Notes: generated by a model not told the origin, from the letters alone. Counted from the first letter of the stretch, positions 24,755 to 34,253 are shown. The stretch is 64,000 bases of DNA from Oscillospiraceae bacterium (GCA_015065615.1 SVPY01000005.1:53122-117121), one strand, 5' to 3'. A program made the numbers and translations.

Positions 24755-24847
24755 ATATAGAATTACCGCCTTTAATATTTTTCTTTATTATAGCACAGTA
24801 AAAATCATAATAATATGAAATAAGTTTCAATAAACATTGTTTTTGTG

Positions 24848-24878
24848 CCAAAATAAAAGGCTCCCGAAAGAGCCTTTA
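24848..24878 (-). terminator. Terminator of queA-tgt operon
   Basis: On the minus strand the stem AAAGGCTC/GAGCCTTT is followed by TATTTTGG. Confidence 0.75.
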
Positions 24879-24887
24879 TAAATTATT

Positions 24888-26018
24888 TTATATTCTTTTT
24901 GAAAGGTATTCTATATTTTCTTTATAGAATTCTTCGAATCTGTTTTCGTCAAGGGCTTCTCTTATTTTAACCATAAGATGGTTATAGAAATAGAGGTTGT
25001 GCATAACCGTAAGTCTCATACCCAGCATTTCGCCTGCTTTGAAAAGGTGATGGATATAGGCTCTTGAGAAATTGCGGCAAACAGGACAATCACAATTGGG
25101 GTCGATGGGTAAATTATCAAGAGTATACTTTGCGTTATTCATATTTCTGCAGCCTTCGGATGTAAATGCGTGACCGTGGCGGGCATTACGGGTGGGCATA
25201 ACGCAGTCGAAAAGATCCACACCGCGTCTTACGGCTTCCAGAATATTGGCAGGAGTACCTACACCCATTAAATATCTTATTTTATCCTTGGGCATAAATG
25301 GCTCAACCGCCTCAATAACAGAGTACATTTCTTCTGCAGTTTCACCAACTGCAAGACCGCCTATAGCGTAACCTTCAAGATTTAAATCCGCAATAGTTTT
25401 CATGTGCTCGATTCTTAAATCGTGGTAAGTTGAACCCTGATTGATACCGAAAAGAAGCTGATTCTTATTTATTGTATCCTCAAGAGAATTAAGCCTCTTC
25501 ATTTCTGCCTGACATCTTTTAAGCCAGCGGGTAGTTCTCTCTATAGAATTTTTAACGTACTTATATTCGGCGGGATTTTCAATACACTCATCAAAAGCCA
25601 TAGCTATAGTTGAGCCAAGGTTAGACTGAATCTGCATGCTCTCCTCAGGTCCCATAAAAATCTTGTGACCGTCAATATGAGATGCAAAGGTAACGCCTTC
25701 TTCTTTAATATTTCTGAGCTTAGCAAGAGAGAAAACCTGGAAACCGCCGCTATCTGTAAGTACGGGACCCTGCCATCTTGTAAATTCTCTTACACCGCCT
25801 AATTTCTTAACAACCTCGTCGCCGGGTCTTAAGTGAAGGTGATAAGTATTACAAAGCTGCACCTGACAATTCAAATCTTTTAAATCAAGAGCAGAAACAC
25901 CGCCCTTAATTGCTCCGGCTGTTGCCACGTTCATAAATGCAGGAGTTTGCACTGTGCCATGAACTGTAACAAACTCACCTCTTCTTGCATTTCCTTCTTT
26001 TTTAATTAATTTATACAT
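24888..26018 (-). CDS. tgt: tRNA-guanine transglycosylase
   Basis: Exchanges guanine-34 of GUN-anticodon tRNAs for the queuosine precursor preQ1. The 376-aa protein has the active-site segments LTDSGGFQVFSL (Asp acid/base) and GVDLFDCVMPTRNARHG (nucleophile Asp). Substrate-pocket GGLAVGE and the zinc site CDCPVC plus a downstream MHN histidine are also present. It is the second gene after queA with a 25-base gap, so both steps of queuosine insertion are encoded together. No queuosine-precursor biosynthesis gene is in the window, so preQ1 may be made elsewhere or salvaged. Confidence 0.97.
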   Translation of the reverse strand: MYKLIKKEGNARRGEFVTVHGTVQTPAFMNVATAGAIKGGVSALDLKDLNCQVQLCNTYHLHLRPGDEVVKKLGGVREFTRWQGPVLTDSGGFQVFSLAKLRNIKEEGVTFASHIDGHKIFMGPEESMQIQSNLGSTIAMAFDECIENPAEYKYVKNSIERTTRWLKRCQAEMKRLNSLEDTINKNQLLFGINQGSTYHDLRIEHMKTIADLNLEGYAIGGLAVGETAEEMYSVIEAVEPFMPKDKIRYLMGVGTPANILEAVRRGVDLFDCVMPTRNARHGHAFTSEGCRNMNNAKYTLDNLPIDPNCDCPVCRNFSRAYIHHLFKAGEMLGMRLTVMHNLYFYNHLMVKIREALDENRFEEFYKENIEYLSKRI

Positions 26019-26043
26019 ATTTAAAATCCTTTATACAATATAA

Positions 26044-27093
26044 TCAGTAATAAATAAACATGGCGTCGCCGAATGAAAAGAATCTGTACTTTTCTTCAAC
26101 CGCTTCCTTATAGGCGGCAAGTACGTTCTCCCTGCCCGCAAGAGCAGAAACCAGCATAATAAGCGTACTTTCTGGCAAATGGAAATTAGTAATAAGACAA
26201 TCGATACCTTTGAATTCATATCCGGGGTAAATGAATATATCGGTCCAGCCGTCGCTCTCGCAGAACTTATTTTCATATTTGAAAACGGATTCAATAGTTC
26301 TGCAACTTGTAGTACCTACGGCTATTACTCTGCCGCCGTTCTTTTTGGTTTCGTTAATTAAATCGGCTGTTTTTTTCGGCATATAGTAGTGCTCTGAGTG
26401 CATTTTGTGATCTGTTATATTTTCTGCCGCTACAGGCCTGAAGGTACCTAAGCCTACGTGCAACGTAACGAAACCTATTTTAACACCTTTTGCTTTAATT
26501 TTCTCAAGCAGCTCGGGAGTAAAATGCAGACCTGCAGTAGGAGCTGCAGCAGAACCAATTTCTTTAGAATAAACCGTTTGATATCTTTCTTTATCCTGAA
26601 GCTTTGCTTTTATGTAAGGTGGCAAGGGCATCTGACCGACTTTATCTAAAACATTATAGAAGTTATCTCCCTTAGCATAACTGAATTTAATAATTCTGTT
26701 GCCTTCTTCAGTAATATCAAGAACTTCGCAGGAAAGAATACCTTCGCAAAAAGTAAACTTTGTGCCGATTTTTGCCCTTTTTCCGGGGCCTGCCAAAGTT
26801 TCCCATGTATCGCCTCCTAAATTTTTAAGAAGCAAAAATTCAACGTTGGCGCCTGTGCCTTCTTTTATTCCGTATATTCTTGCAGGAAGAACACGCGAAT
26901 CGTTTAAAATAAGAGCGTCGCCTTCTTTTAAGAGATCTATAATATCGTAAAAATGTTTATGTGAAGTTTCGCCCGTGAATTTATTAAGTGTAAGAAGCCT
27001 TGATTCATCACGCTTCTCAAGAGGAATCTGCGCAATTAATTCTTCGGGTAAATCAAAAAAATAATCACTGGTTTTAAGTGCTGTTTCAGCCAT
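26044..27093 (-). CDS. queA: SAM:tRNA ribosyltransferase-isomerase
   Basis: Transfers and isomerises the ribosyl moiety of SAM onto preQ1-tRNA to give epoxyqueuosine. The 349-aa protein has the conserved start [20 protein letters not shown], the [10 protein letters not shown] segment, the [13 protein letters not shown] motif, THVGLGTF-type [11 protein letters not shown] and the C-terminal [12 protein letters not shown] 27093 is preceded by a weak ribosome binding site (GAAAG, far upstream), so expression may be modest. It heads the queA-tgt operon with promoter 27143-27171, divergent from the lysine-riboswitch operon. Confidence 0.96.
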   Translation of the reverse strand: MAETALKTSDYFFDLPEELIAQIPLEKRDESRLLTLNKFTGETSHKHFYDIIDLLKEGDALILNDSRVLPARIYGIKEGTGANVEFLLLKNLGGDTWETLAGPGKRAKIGTKFTFCEGILSCEVLDITEEGNRIIKFSYAKGDNFYNVLDKVGQMPLPPYIKAKLQDKERYQTVYSKEIGSAAAPTAGLHFTPELLEKIKAKGVKIGFVTLHVGLGTFRPVAAENITDHKMHSEHYYMPKKTADLINETKKNGGRVIAVGTTSCRTIESVFKYENKFCESDGWTDIFIYPGYEFKGIDCLITNFHLPESTLIMLVSALAGRENVLAAYKEAVEEKYRFFSFGDAMFIYY

Positions 27094-27142
27094 TTTGATA
27101 AAATACCAACTTTCTGTAAGTTAAATTAATAATACAAAAATC

Positions 27143-27171
27143 ATTATACAATATTATAAGAAAAAAAGCAA
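27143..27171 (-). promoter_or_regulatory. Promoter of queA-tgt
   Basis: On the minus strand: TTGCTT (27171-27166), 17 bp, TATAAT (27148-27143). Divergent from the riboswitch promoter at 27178. Confidence 0.6.
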
Positions 27172-27177
27172 AATAAA

Positions 27178-27206
27178 TTGACAGATTCCTATAATTAATG
27201 TATTAT
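27178..27206 (+). promoter_or_regulatory. Promoter of lysine-riboswitch operon
   Basis: TTGACA (27178-27183), 17 bp, TATTAT (27201-27206), placing the transcript start at about 27213, the beginning of the aptamer. Confidence 0.8.
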
Positions 27207-27212
27207 ATATAT

Positions 27213-27377
27213 TGGATAGAGGTGCGATCATCATCAGTAATGCATTCTGTTAGCTGCCACGCTTAATGGATACACGAAAGGGTTCATCGCCGAAGGAGAT
27301 ACATGGCAAGTATTTACCTGGTTGTATCGGTTAACAGCTGTGCGACTGTCATCATATAATGTGATGGAGGGCTATCG
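27213..27377 (+). ncRNA. Lysine riboswitch (L box) aptamer
   Basis: The leader has the L-box landmarks in order: GATAGAGGTGCGA at the 5' end, AGTAA, a GAAAGGG...CGCCGAAGGAGA segment, an ACAGCTGTGCGACTGTC-type core, and GGAGGGCTATC at the 3' end pairing with GATAG to close P1. It precedes asd-dapA-dapB, the classic target. Binding of lysine should favour the terminator at 27426-27455. ACCATAT (about 27388) and ATATGATGGT (about 27419-27428) could form a competing antiterminator; this pairing is inferred. Confidence 0.93.
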
Positions 27378-27425
27378 GAGGTATTATACCATATACATCC
27401 GTAGTTTACTATAGCAAATATGATG

Positions 27426-27455
27426 GTCGGTAAAAAAATACCGACTTATTTTTTG
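27426..27455 (+). terminator. Riboswitch-controlled terminator
   Basis: Stem GTCGGTA/TACCGAC with a 6-A loop, followed by TTATTTTTT, between the lysine aptamer and asd. Confidence 0.85.
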
Positions 27456-27520
27456 GAAATCTTGCACTCGCCTTTATAAATTTATAAAAGCCGAATTTCG
27501 GCGTGAAGGGTTATGTAATT

Positions 27521-28600
27521 ATGAAAAAGTATAATGTTGGTATCATTGGTTGTACAGGTATGGTAGGTCAGAGATTTTCTCTTCTTCTTGAAAACCACCC
27601 CTGGTTTAACGTTACTGCACTTGCAGCAAGCCCCAGATCTGCAGGTAAAACATATAAAGATGCTGTTGGCAAAAAATGGGCTATGAAAAAAGATATCCCC
27701 CAGAATATGGCAGATATGATTGTTATGGACGCTACAGGTGATATTGAAAAAATTGTTTCTCTTGTTGATTTCGTTTTCTGCGCAGTTGATATGAAAAAAG
27801 ATGAAATAAGAGCGCTTGAAGAGATGTATGCAAAGCATGAGTGCCCCGTTGTATCCAACAACAGCGCACACCGCGGCACAGAGGACGTTCCCATGATAGT
27901 TCCCGAGATCAACGCAGAGCATACAGACGTTATTGAAGCACAGAGAAAGCGCCTCGGTACAAAGAAGGGATTTATTGCAGTTAAATCCAACTGCTCACTC
28001 CAGAGCTACGTACCTGCTCTCCATCCCCTTATGGATTGCGGCATTACAAAGGTTTTAGCTTGTACATATCAGGCTATTTCCGGTGCAGGCAAAACATTCG
28101 AAACTTTCCCCGAAATTATCGATAACGTTATCCCCTACATTGGCGGTGAAGAAGAAAAGAGCAACCTCGAGCCCTTAAAACTTTGGGGTAAAGTAGAAGG
28201 CGGCAAAATCGTTAACGCTACTGCACCCAATATCACAAGCCAGTGCTTAAGAGTTCCCGTTTCCGACGGTCACACAGCCGCAGTATTCTTCTCTATGGAT
28301 AAGAAGCTTACCAAGGAAGAAATTATTGAGCGTTGGGTAAACTTCAAAGGTCCCGCTCAGGAATTGGAACTCCCCAGCGCACCCAAGCAGTTCCTCCACT
28401 ACTTCACAGAGGATAACAGACCTCAGGCTAAGCTTGACAGAGAACTCGAAAACGGTATGGCTGTTTCTATCGGCAGACTCAGAGAAGACAGCCAGTACGA
28501 TTATAAATTTGTTTGTCTTTCCCATAATACATTAAGAGGCGCTGCAGGCGGTGCAGTTTTAATGGCTGAACTTCTTGCTAAGAAGGGCTTCTTTGATTGA
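27521..28600 (+). CDS. asd: Aspartate-semialdehyde dehydrogenase
   Basis: Reduces aspartyl phosphate to aspartate semialdehyde, the branch point to lysine, threonine and methionine. The 359-aa protein has the Rossmann motif VGIIGCTGMVGQRF, SNNSAHRGTEDVPMIVPEIN, and the catalytic cysteine in KSNCSLQSY (~residue 162). These features and the length place it in the archaeal/fungal-type ASADH subgroup, known also in some bacteria. ATG 27521 was chosen because GAAGGG lies 10 bases before it; an in-frame GTG at 27503 lacks an RBS. First gene of the riboswitch-controlled operon with dapA, dapB and an ACT-domain gene. Confidence 0.95.
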   Translation: MKKYNVGIIGCTGMVGQRFSLLLENHPWFNVTALAASPRSAGKTYKDAVGKKWAMKKDIPQNMADMIVMDATGDIEKIVSLVDFVFCAVDMKKDEIRALEEMYAKHECPVVSNNSAHRGTEDVPMIVPEINAEHTDVIEAQRKRLGTKKGFIAVKSNCSLQSYVPALHPLMDCGITKVLACTYQAISGAGKTFETFPEIIDNVIPYIGGEEEKSNLEPLKLWGKVEGGKIVNATAPNITSQCLRVPVSDGHTAAVFFSMDKKLTKEEIIERWVNFKGPAQELELPSAPKQFLHYFTEDNRPQAKLDRELENGMAVSIGRLREDSQYDYKFVCLSHNTLRGAAGGAVLMAELLAKKGFFD

Positions 28601-28646
28601 TAATTTTCTAAACTTACTTTTCTACTTACAGAAAGGATACAGAGCT

Positions 28647-29540
28647 ATGAATAAAAAAGTTATTTTTGAAGGCTCTTGCGTTGCTATTGTCACCCCTTTC
28701 AACAGTGATATGAGCGTAAACTACGAAGAACTCGGCAGACTTATTGAATTCCAGATAGAAAACGGCACCGATGCCATCGTTTCCTGCGGTACTACCGGCG
28801 AAGGTGCAACCCTCTCTGAAGAAGAGCATGAGAAGGTAATGGAATATACAATTAAAAAAGTAGCAGGCAGAGTACCCGTTATTGCAAGCACAGGCAGCAA
28901 CGATACAGCATTCTGCGTAAAGCTCTCTCAGCAGGCTGAAAAAATGGGCGCTGACGGTTTACTTCTTGTTACTCCCTACTACAATAAAACTTCCCAGAAG
29001 GGTCTTATTGAAAGCTACAAGTATATTGCGGACAGAGTAAACATCCCCTGCATTCTCTATAACGTTCCCGGCAGAACAGGCGTAAATATTCTTCCCGAAA
29101 CTTACGAGGCTCTTTGCGACCACCCGAATATTGTAGCTACAAAAGAAGCTAACCACGACGTAAGCTCCGTTGCCAAAACTCTTTCCCTTTGCGGTGAGGA
29201 TTTAGCTGTTTATTCAGGTGAAGATGACCAGACCTTCCCCATTATGGCATTAGGCGGTAAAGGTGTTATCAGTGTATTTGCCAATATCTGCCCCAAGGAA
29301 ATGCACGATTTATGCGTTGCCGCTAAAAACGGTGACTATAAAACAGCAAGAGAAATGTCTTTAAAGTACATCGAACTTATGAACGCACTCTTTATGGACG
29401 TTAACCCCATTCCCGTTAAGGAAGCTTTGAATCTTATGGGCTTTAACATCGGTTTACCCAGACTCCCCTTAACAGATATGCCCGAAGAGAAAAAGGCTAA
29501 GTTAAAAGCTATTATGGAGAAATACGGTCTTATTAAATAA
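28647..29540 (+). CDS. dapA: 4-hydroxy-tetrahydrodipicolinate synthase
   Basis: Condenses pyruvate with aspartate semialdehyde, the first committed step to lysine and diaminopimelate. The 297-aa TIM barrel shows VAIVTPF, CGTTGEGATLSEEEH, the Tyr-containing YNVPGRTGVN (~residues 134-143), the Schiff-base lysine in VATKEAN (~163) and VISVFANICP. ATG 28647 was chosen over an open upstream extension because AAAGGA lies 9 bases before it. It follows asd by 46 bases. Feedback by lysine probably acts through the riboswitch as well as at the enzyme. Confidence 0.97.
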   Translation: MNKKVIFEGSCVAIVTPFNSDMSVNYEELGRLIEFQIENGTDAIVSCGTTGEGATLSEEEHEKVMEYTIKKVAGRVPVIASTGSNDTAFCVKLSQQAEKMGADGLLLVTPYYNKTSQKGLIESYKYIADRVNIPCILYNVPGRTGVNILPETYEALCDHPNIVATKEANHDVSSVAKTLSLCGEDLAVYSGEDDQTFPIMALGGKGVISVFANICPKEMHDLCVAAKNGDYKTAREMSLKYIELMNALFMDVNPIPVKEALNLMGFNIGLPRLPLTDMPEEKKAKLKAIMEKYGLIK

Positions 29541-29559
29541 TAAGTTCTGAGGAATTATA

Positions 29560-30315
29560 ATGACAACAACAAGGATTATTTTATGCGGCTGCCACGGCCA
29601 CATGGGTAAGGTAATTACTTCTATCTGCGAAAAGCGTGATGATATAAAAATAGTAGCCGGTGTAGATTTTCAGTCCGCCCCTGCTTCTTACCCCGTTTAT
29701 AAATATGTTACTGAAGTTAAAGAGGATACCGACGTTGTAATTGATTTTTCACATCCCTCCGCTCTTCCCTCACTCCTTCAGTATTCAAAATCAAAATGCG
29801 GAGTACCTTTGGTCCTTTGCACTACAGGCTACAGCCAGAGCGAAGTTGAAAGCTTAAAAGAGGCTTCAAAAGAGATACCTGTTTTCTATTCAAGAAATAT
29901 GTCTCTTGGCATCAATCTTTTAATTGAGCTTGCCAAAAAAGCTGCAGCTGTTCTCGGTGACAGTTTTGACGTTGAAATTATTGAAAAGCATCACAATTTA
30001 AAAATTGATGCTCCCAGCGGTACGGCTTTAATGATTGCCGACGCAGTAGCAGGCGTACTCCCCGGTGATAATACTTATATGTATGACCGTCACTCCCAGA
30101 GAAAGAGAAGGGATAAAAGCGAAATCGGTATTCACGCGGTAAGAGGCGGTACAATAGTAGGTGAGCACGAAATTATTTTCGCAGGCAACCACGAAACCGT
30201 ATCTATCTCCCACTCTGCTCAGAGCAAGGATCTTTTTGCAAACGGTGCAGTAAATGCCGCAATTTATATGAACGGCAAAAAAGCCGGTCTTTACGATATG
30301 TCCGCACTTATTTAA
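29560..30315 (+). CDS. dapB: 4-hydroxy-tetrahydrodipicolinate reductase
   Basis: NAD(P)H-dependent reductase producing tetrahydrodipicolinate for lysine and peptidoglycan synthesis. The 251-aa protein has the nucleotide motif ILCGCHGHMGK, VVIDFSHPSA, CTTGYSQ, SRNMSLGINLL, and the substrate-binding signature EKHHNLKIDAPSGTA (~residues 142-156), followed by the VRGGTIVGEHEIIF region. It lies 19 bases after dapA and 23 bases before the ACT-domain gene. Length is slightly below the usual 260-270 aa but all motifs are present. Confidence 0.97.
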   Translation: MTTTRIILCGCHGHMGKVITSICEKRDDIKIVAGVDFQSAPASYPVYKYVTEVKEDTDVVIDFSHPSALPSLLQYSKSKCGVPLVLCTTGYSQSEVESLKEASKEIPVFYSRNMSLGINLLIELAKKAAAVLGDSFDVEIIEKHHNLKIDAPSGTALMIADAVAGVLPGDNTYMYDRHSQRKRRDKSEIGIHAVRGGTIVGEHEIIFAGNHETVSISHSAQSKDLFANGAVNAAIYMNGKKAGLYDMSALI

Positions 30316-30338
30316 GATAAACGAAAGGAATTTTAACT

Positions 30339-30794
30339 ATGGGTACAGTTATTAGTACAATTCACGGAGTTACACTCGTTACACTTCAGAGTTCACCTGC
30401 AAAGGTTTCCTTTGTTGCTGATATTCTTGAGAGAATTGCCCAGAAGGGTATTAACATTGATATGATTTCAATGGCACCCACCCACTCTGCCGTTACTTCT
30501 CTTTCCTTTACAATTCTTGATGATGACTTAATGAAGATGATAAGCTTCACATCCGAACTTAAAAAGGAAACTGATATTAAAGCACTGATCAGCAGCGTAA
30601 ACCACAAAATTTCCGTTTACGACCAGCAGATGAAAAACACTCCCGGTGTTGCGGCTAAAGTTTTCCAGGCTATTGCCCACTGCGATGCCGATATCCGTCT
30701 GATAACAACCAGCGAAGTTGAAATCTCCCTTCTCGTTTCCGAAGCTGACTTTGATAACGTTCTCATGGCTTTGGAAGATGAATTCAATAAATAA
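30339..30794 (+). CDS. Stand-alone ACT-domain protein, aspartokinase-regulatory-like
   Basis: A 151-aa protein made of two ACT domains (~5-75 and ~85-150). LERIAQKGINIDMISM in the first and KVFQAIAHCDADIRLITTSEVEISLLV in the second are the pattern at the C-terminus of aspartate kinases. No kinase domain precedes it. In Bacillus aspartokinase II a similar fragment is made from an internal start as a regulatory beta subunit; here it is a separate gene. It is the last gene of the lysine operon and probably mediates allosteric control of an aspartokinase encoded elsewhere (inference). GAAAGG lies about 10 bases upstream. Confidence 0.85.
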   Translation: MGTVISTIHGVTLVTLQSSPAKVSFVADILERIAQKGINIDMISMAPTHSAVTSLSFTILDDDLMKMISFTSELKKETDIKALISSVNHKISVYDQQMKNTPGVAAKVFQAIAHCDADIRLITTSEVEISLLVSEADFDNVLMALEDEFNK

Positions 30795-30811
30795 TTACAA
30801 ATAAAAGAATT

Positions 30812-30840
30812 AAGCTACTGATTTTTCAGTAGCTTTTTCT
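30812..30840 (+). terminator. Terminator of asd-dapA-dapB-ACT operon (bidirectional)
   Basis: 10-bp stem AAGCTACTGA/TCAGTAGCTT followed by TTTCT. It also lies just past the mtaB stop on the minus strand. Confidence 0.8.
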
Positions 30841-30841
30841 T

Positions 30842-32128
30842 TTATATCAGCGTTCCAATTAAGTTTTCGCCATCTATAGAATTAAGTTTTACTTTAAGAA
30901 TTTTGCCGTGGATGTCAGTATCGGACTTAACAAGAACAGGGGTATAATTCATGGTGTAGCCGAAATAAACGCCCTCTTCCCTCTCCTGTTCAAAAAGAAC
31001 GCTTTCCACTTTACCTATTTGTGAAAGGGTAAATTCTCTTTGCGTTTTTTCCGTAGCTTCTATCATAAGGCGGCTTCTTTCTTCCTTCACCTTATTCGTC
31101 AGCTGCATGGGGAATTTATCCGCTCTTGTTCCTGGGCGGCGGGAGTATGCAAAAACGTGAGCTTTGCTGAATTTAATTTCCTTTGCAAAATTCAGATTTT
31201 TTTCATACTCTTCCTCGGTCTCACCTGCAAAACCAACCATAATATCTGTTGTTATTGCCGCGTTTTCAAAAGCGTTTCTTAAATTATTTACAATCTCTCT
31301 GTACTCAGCGCTGTTATAGTGACGGTTCATTCTTTTTAAAGTCTCGTCACAGCCGCTCTGAAGTGAAAGATGGAACTGCGGGCAAAGCTTTTTCTGTTTG
31401 GAAAGACGGGATATCACGTCAGGAGTCAATTGCTCGGGTTCAAGGGAGCCCAAACGTACCCGCTCAATATTTTCATCGGCGCAAACGCACTCAATGGCAT
31501 CAGCAAGAGTCAGACCGATATCACTGCCGTAGCAGGAAAGATTTATGCCCGTTAATACTATTTCCTTATAGCCGTTTTTACCTAAGATTTGGGTCTCCGA
31601 TTTAAGTTCGCTAAGCTCCTTTGATCGTACCCTGCCTCTTGCATAGGGAATTATGCAGTAGGAACAGAACCTGTTGCAGCCATCCTCAATTTTAATATAG
31701 GCTCTTGTTCGCTCGCTGAAATTTTCCACCTGCATTTTTTCAAATTTCTCGCCGTTCTCGTGATTTTCAATATCTATGATTCTCTGCTTGGCGGAAATGA
31801 AATTCATTATATGGTCAAAAAGTTTCGAACGGTTCACATTACCTATAATAATATCGGCTTCTTTTAATTCTTCGCTTGTTTTAGGGAAAGCCTGCACCAT
31901 ACAGCCCGTTAAAACGATAACTGCCGTAGGGTTAAGCTTTCGAAGTCTTCTTAAAGTCTGCCTTACCTTACGGTCGCTTTCTGCGGTAACTGTGCAGGAA
32001 TTGAGCACAATTATATCTGCAGTATCATTTTCGCTTGTCATTATGCCTCTTTTATTAAGCATAGAAAGCATTGCTTCGGATTCATACTGATTCACTTTAC
32101 ATCCAAGTGTAACAAATTTAACGTTCAT
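30842..32128 (-). CDS. mtaB: tRNA t6A37 methylthiotransferase
   Basis: Radical-SAM enzyme that adds a methylthio group to t6A37 in tRNA. The 428-aa protein starts with the MtaB-type FVTLGCKVNQYESEAM. Three N-terminal cysteines ligate one cluster (C10, C46 in NSCTV, C76 in TGCMVQ). The radical-SAM motif is CNRFCSYC (~150-157), followed by IIPYARG. The central part (PEQLTPDVI, SLQSGCDETLKRMNR) and a C-terminal TRAM-like domain complete the layout. It lies 7 bases after the ABC-F gene stop, so the two are co-transcribed, both serving translation. Confidence 0.95.
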   Translation of the reverse strand: MNVKFVTLGCKVNQYESEAMLSMLNKRGIMTSENDTADIIVLNSCTVTAESDRKVRQTLRRLRKLNPTAVIVLTGCMVQAFPKTSEELKEADIIIGNVNRSKLFDHIMNFISAKQRIIDIENHENGEKFEKMQVENFSERTRAYIKIEDGCNRFCSYCIIPYARGRVRSKELSELKSETQILGKNGYKEIVLTGINLSCYGSDIGLTLADAIECVCADENIERVRLGSLEPEQLTPDVISRLSKQKKLCPQFHLSLQSGCDETLKRMNRHYNSAEYREIVNNLRNAFENAAITTDIMVGFAGETEEEYEKNLNFAKEIKFSKAHVFAYSRRPGTRADKFPMQLTNKVKEERSRLMIEATEKTQREFTLSQIGKVESVLFEQEREEGVYFGYTMNYTPVLVKSDTDIHGKILKVKLNSIDGENLIGTLI

Positions 32129-32135
32129 ATATTAT

Positions 32136-34055
32136 TTAATCTTCTTCCTTATCGGTGTTTTCCATAAGCCATTCGTTTAATTCTTCCCACAAAATCATAA
32201 GTTCTTCGTCCTTATCTTTTAAAGCCTGAAGCTTTGTGGAAAGCTCAATCGTTTTGTTATAATCGGCGGCTATTTCAATATCGGAGAGCATTTCTTCGAT
32301 TTCAGCAATCTGAAGCTCTGTGTTTTCAATATCCTGCTCACATCTTTTAAGCTCGTTTTGCTTCTTTCTGATTGCCGCTTTACGTTCTTTGTTTAAAATA
32401 TAGGCATTAACTTTTACAGGAGCCTCTTTGATAACAACTTCTTCTGCTGCCTTTTTCTTTTCGATATATGTGTCGTAATTACCAATATATTCATCAATAC
32501 CCTCTTTAGTAAGGTATAAAACCTTGGTAGCGAGTTTATTAATTAAATAACGGTCATGAGAAACTATAAGCATAGTACCGTCGTAATCTTTTAAAGCATC
32601 CTCCAATGCTTCACGGGATGTGATGTCAAGATGATTGGTAGGTTCGTCCAATACCAGAAGATTACTTGATGCAAGCATAAGCTTTAAAAGCAGAACTCTT
32701 GCTCTTTCTCCGCCGCTGAGACCCTTTATAGGCTTGAATACATCCTCACCTTTAAAGAGGAATACAGCCAAAGCTTTTCTCACTTCCGTCTGAGTCATAT
32801 AGGGGTGTAAATCCCAGATTTCGTTAATAACGTCCTTGCTTTCGTCAAGGTCCGTTTGTATCTGGTCGTAGTAACCTATATCTACGTTAACGCCCTGCTT
32901 AATAAGCCCGCAATCCGCCTGATACTTACCTAAAATAAGCTTTAAGAGTGAAGTTTTACCGCATCCGTTAGGACCGATGATAAATACTCTCTCCTGCCTT
33001 TTGATTTCAAAATTAACTTCGCGGAAAAGATTATTATCGCCAAAAGAAAGAGATGTATCCTTAACCGCCAGTACATCGTTACCGCTTCTTCTGCTTGCTT
33101 TGAAGCTGAATTCAATTGCTTCGGGCTTTTCGGCAGGTTTTTCCAAAGTAGCCTCCAGCCTGTCAATGGATTTCTGTTTTGAAGCTATTGTAATATAGTT
33201 TCGCTCCTGGTTAAATCGCTTTTGCTGCTCAATAATGCCCTCAATTCGCTTGATTTCCTTCTGGGTATTCTCATATACCCTCTGCTTACTGAGCTCATTT
33301 TCAGCCTTCTGCATTAAATATTCGGTATAATTGCCCTTATATAAAGTAATCCGCTTATTTTCAAGCTCCAAAGTTTTACTTGTAACGCTGTCAAGAAAAT
33401 ATCGGTCATGGGAAATTACGATATATGCGCCGTTATAATTTTTAAGAAAATCTTCAAGCCACTCAGTAGCCGTAATATCAAGGTGGTTGGTAGGTTCGTC
33501 CAGTAAAAGAAGCTGAGCGTTGCTTAAAAGCATTTTGGCAAGCTGTAACTTGGCTTTCTGACCGCCGCTGAGAACTCCGACGGGAAGATATATCTGTTCC
33601 TCGGTAAAGCCTAAACCCATAAGAGTGCTTCTTGCGCGGTTACGGTAAGTTAAACCGCCTAAATTTGCAAATTCATCGTTTAATCTATCCTGCTTTAAAA
33701 TAAGCTCGTCGTAATCGCTTGTAGCTTCGCTTAATTTTAAAGTAACTTTTTCAAGCTCCTTTTCAAGCTCCATCAAGCTGTTGAAAACAGTTAACACTTC
33801 GTCGTAAGCTGAAATCATGTCGTTACGGCATATATGCTGCTCCATATAGCCCACGTTTACGTCTTTACCCGTTACAAACAATCCTCCGTCACTTATATAG
33901 TCACCGCTTAAAATCTTAAACAAAGTTGTTTTGCCGCTTCCGTTAATACCAACAAAGCCTATATGATCATTTTTCTGTACTTCAAAGTTTACGTCTTTTA
34001 ATATTTCAAGTACACCGAAAGATTTTGATAAACCGGTTACCGTTAATACTGCCAT
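32136..34055 (-). CDS. ABC-F family ATPase
   Basis: Soluble protein of 639 aa with two ABC ATPase domains and no membrane segments, as in ribosome-associated ABC-F factors. NBD1: Walker A GINGSGKTT (~37), signature LSGGQKAK, Walker B LLLLDEPTNHLD. NBD2: Walker A GPNGCGKTS (~360), signature LSGGERAR, LLVLDEPTNHLD. A charged interdomain linker (~240-320) is the tRNA-contacting region, and a C-terminal coiled coil (~545-635) follows. It resembles the YdiF/Uup types more than antibiotic-resistance Vga/Lsa types, but the subclass is not certain. GGAG lies 11 bases upstream and a good promoter is at 34126-34154. Confidence 0.93.
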   Translation of the reverse strand: MAVLTVTGLSKSFGVLEILKDVNFEVQKNDHIGFVGINGSGKTTLFKILSGDYISDGGLFVTGKDVNVGYMEQHICRNDMISAYDEVLTVFNSLMELEKELEKVTLKLSEATSDYDELILKQDRLNDEFANLGGLTYRNRARSTLMGLGFTEEQIYLPVGVLSGGQKAKLQLAKMLLSNAQLLLLDEPTNHLDITATEWLEDFLKNYNGAYIVISHDRYFLDSVTSKTLELENKRITLYKGNYTEYLMQKAENELSKQRVYENTQKEIKRIEGIIEQQKRFNQERNYITIASKQKSIDRLEATLEKPAEKPEAIEFSFKASRRSGNDVLAVKDTSLSFGDNNLFREVNFEIKRQERVFIIGPNGCGKTSLLKLILGKYQADCGLIKQGVNVDIGYYDQIQTDLDESKDVINEIWDLHPYMTQTEVRKALAVFLFKGEDVFKPIKGLSGGERARVLLLKLMLASSNLLVLDEPTNHLDITSREALEDALKDYDGTMLIVSHDRYLINKLATKVLYLTKEGIDEYIGNYDTYIEKKKAAEEVVIKEAPVKVNAYILNKERKAAIRKKQNELKRCEQDIENTELQIAEIEEMLSDIEIAADYNKTIELSTKLQALKDKDEELMILWEELNEWLMENTDKEED

Positions 34056-34125
34056 TACTTATTTGCTCCGTTCATTTACTTGTTTATAATTAAAATTCAT
34101 TATTCACATACTCACTCAGTATAAA

Positions 34126-34154
34126 ATTATACAAAAAACTTAAGATAAAATCAA
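34126..34154 (-). promoter_or_regulatory. Promoter of ABC-F/mtaB operon
   Basis: On the minus strand: TTGATT (34154-34149), 17 bp, TATAAT (34131-34126). Confidence 0.65.
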
Positions 34155-34191
34155 GTGACAAATAAAACTTAATATACAGTTAAACATTTAC

Positions 34192-34228
34192 AAAGAAAAA
34201 TCTCCCTATGCTTTTACATAAGGAGATT
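34192..34228 (-). terminator. Terminator of XRE/zinc-ribbon gene
   Basis: On the minus strand a 12-bp stem AATCTCCTTATG/CATAGGGAGATT is followed by TTTCTTT. Confidence 0.8.
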
Positions 34229-34253
34229 CATTACGTTTAATTCAATATTCGCT

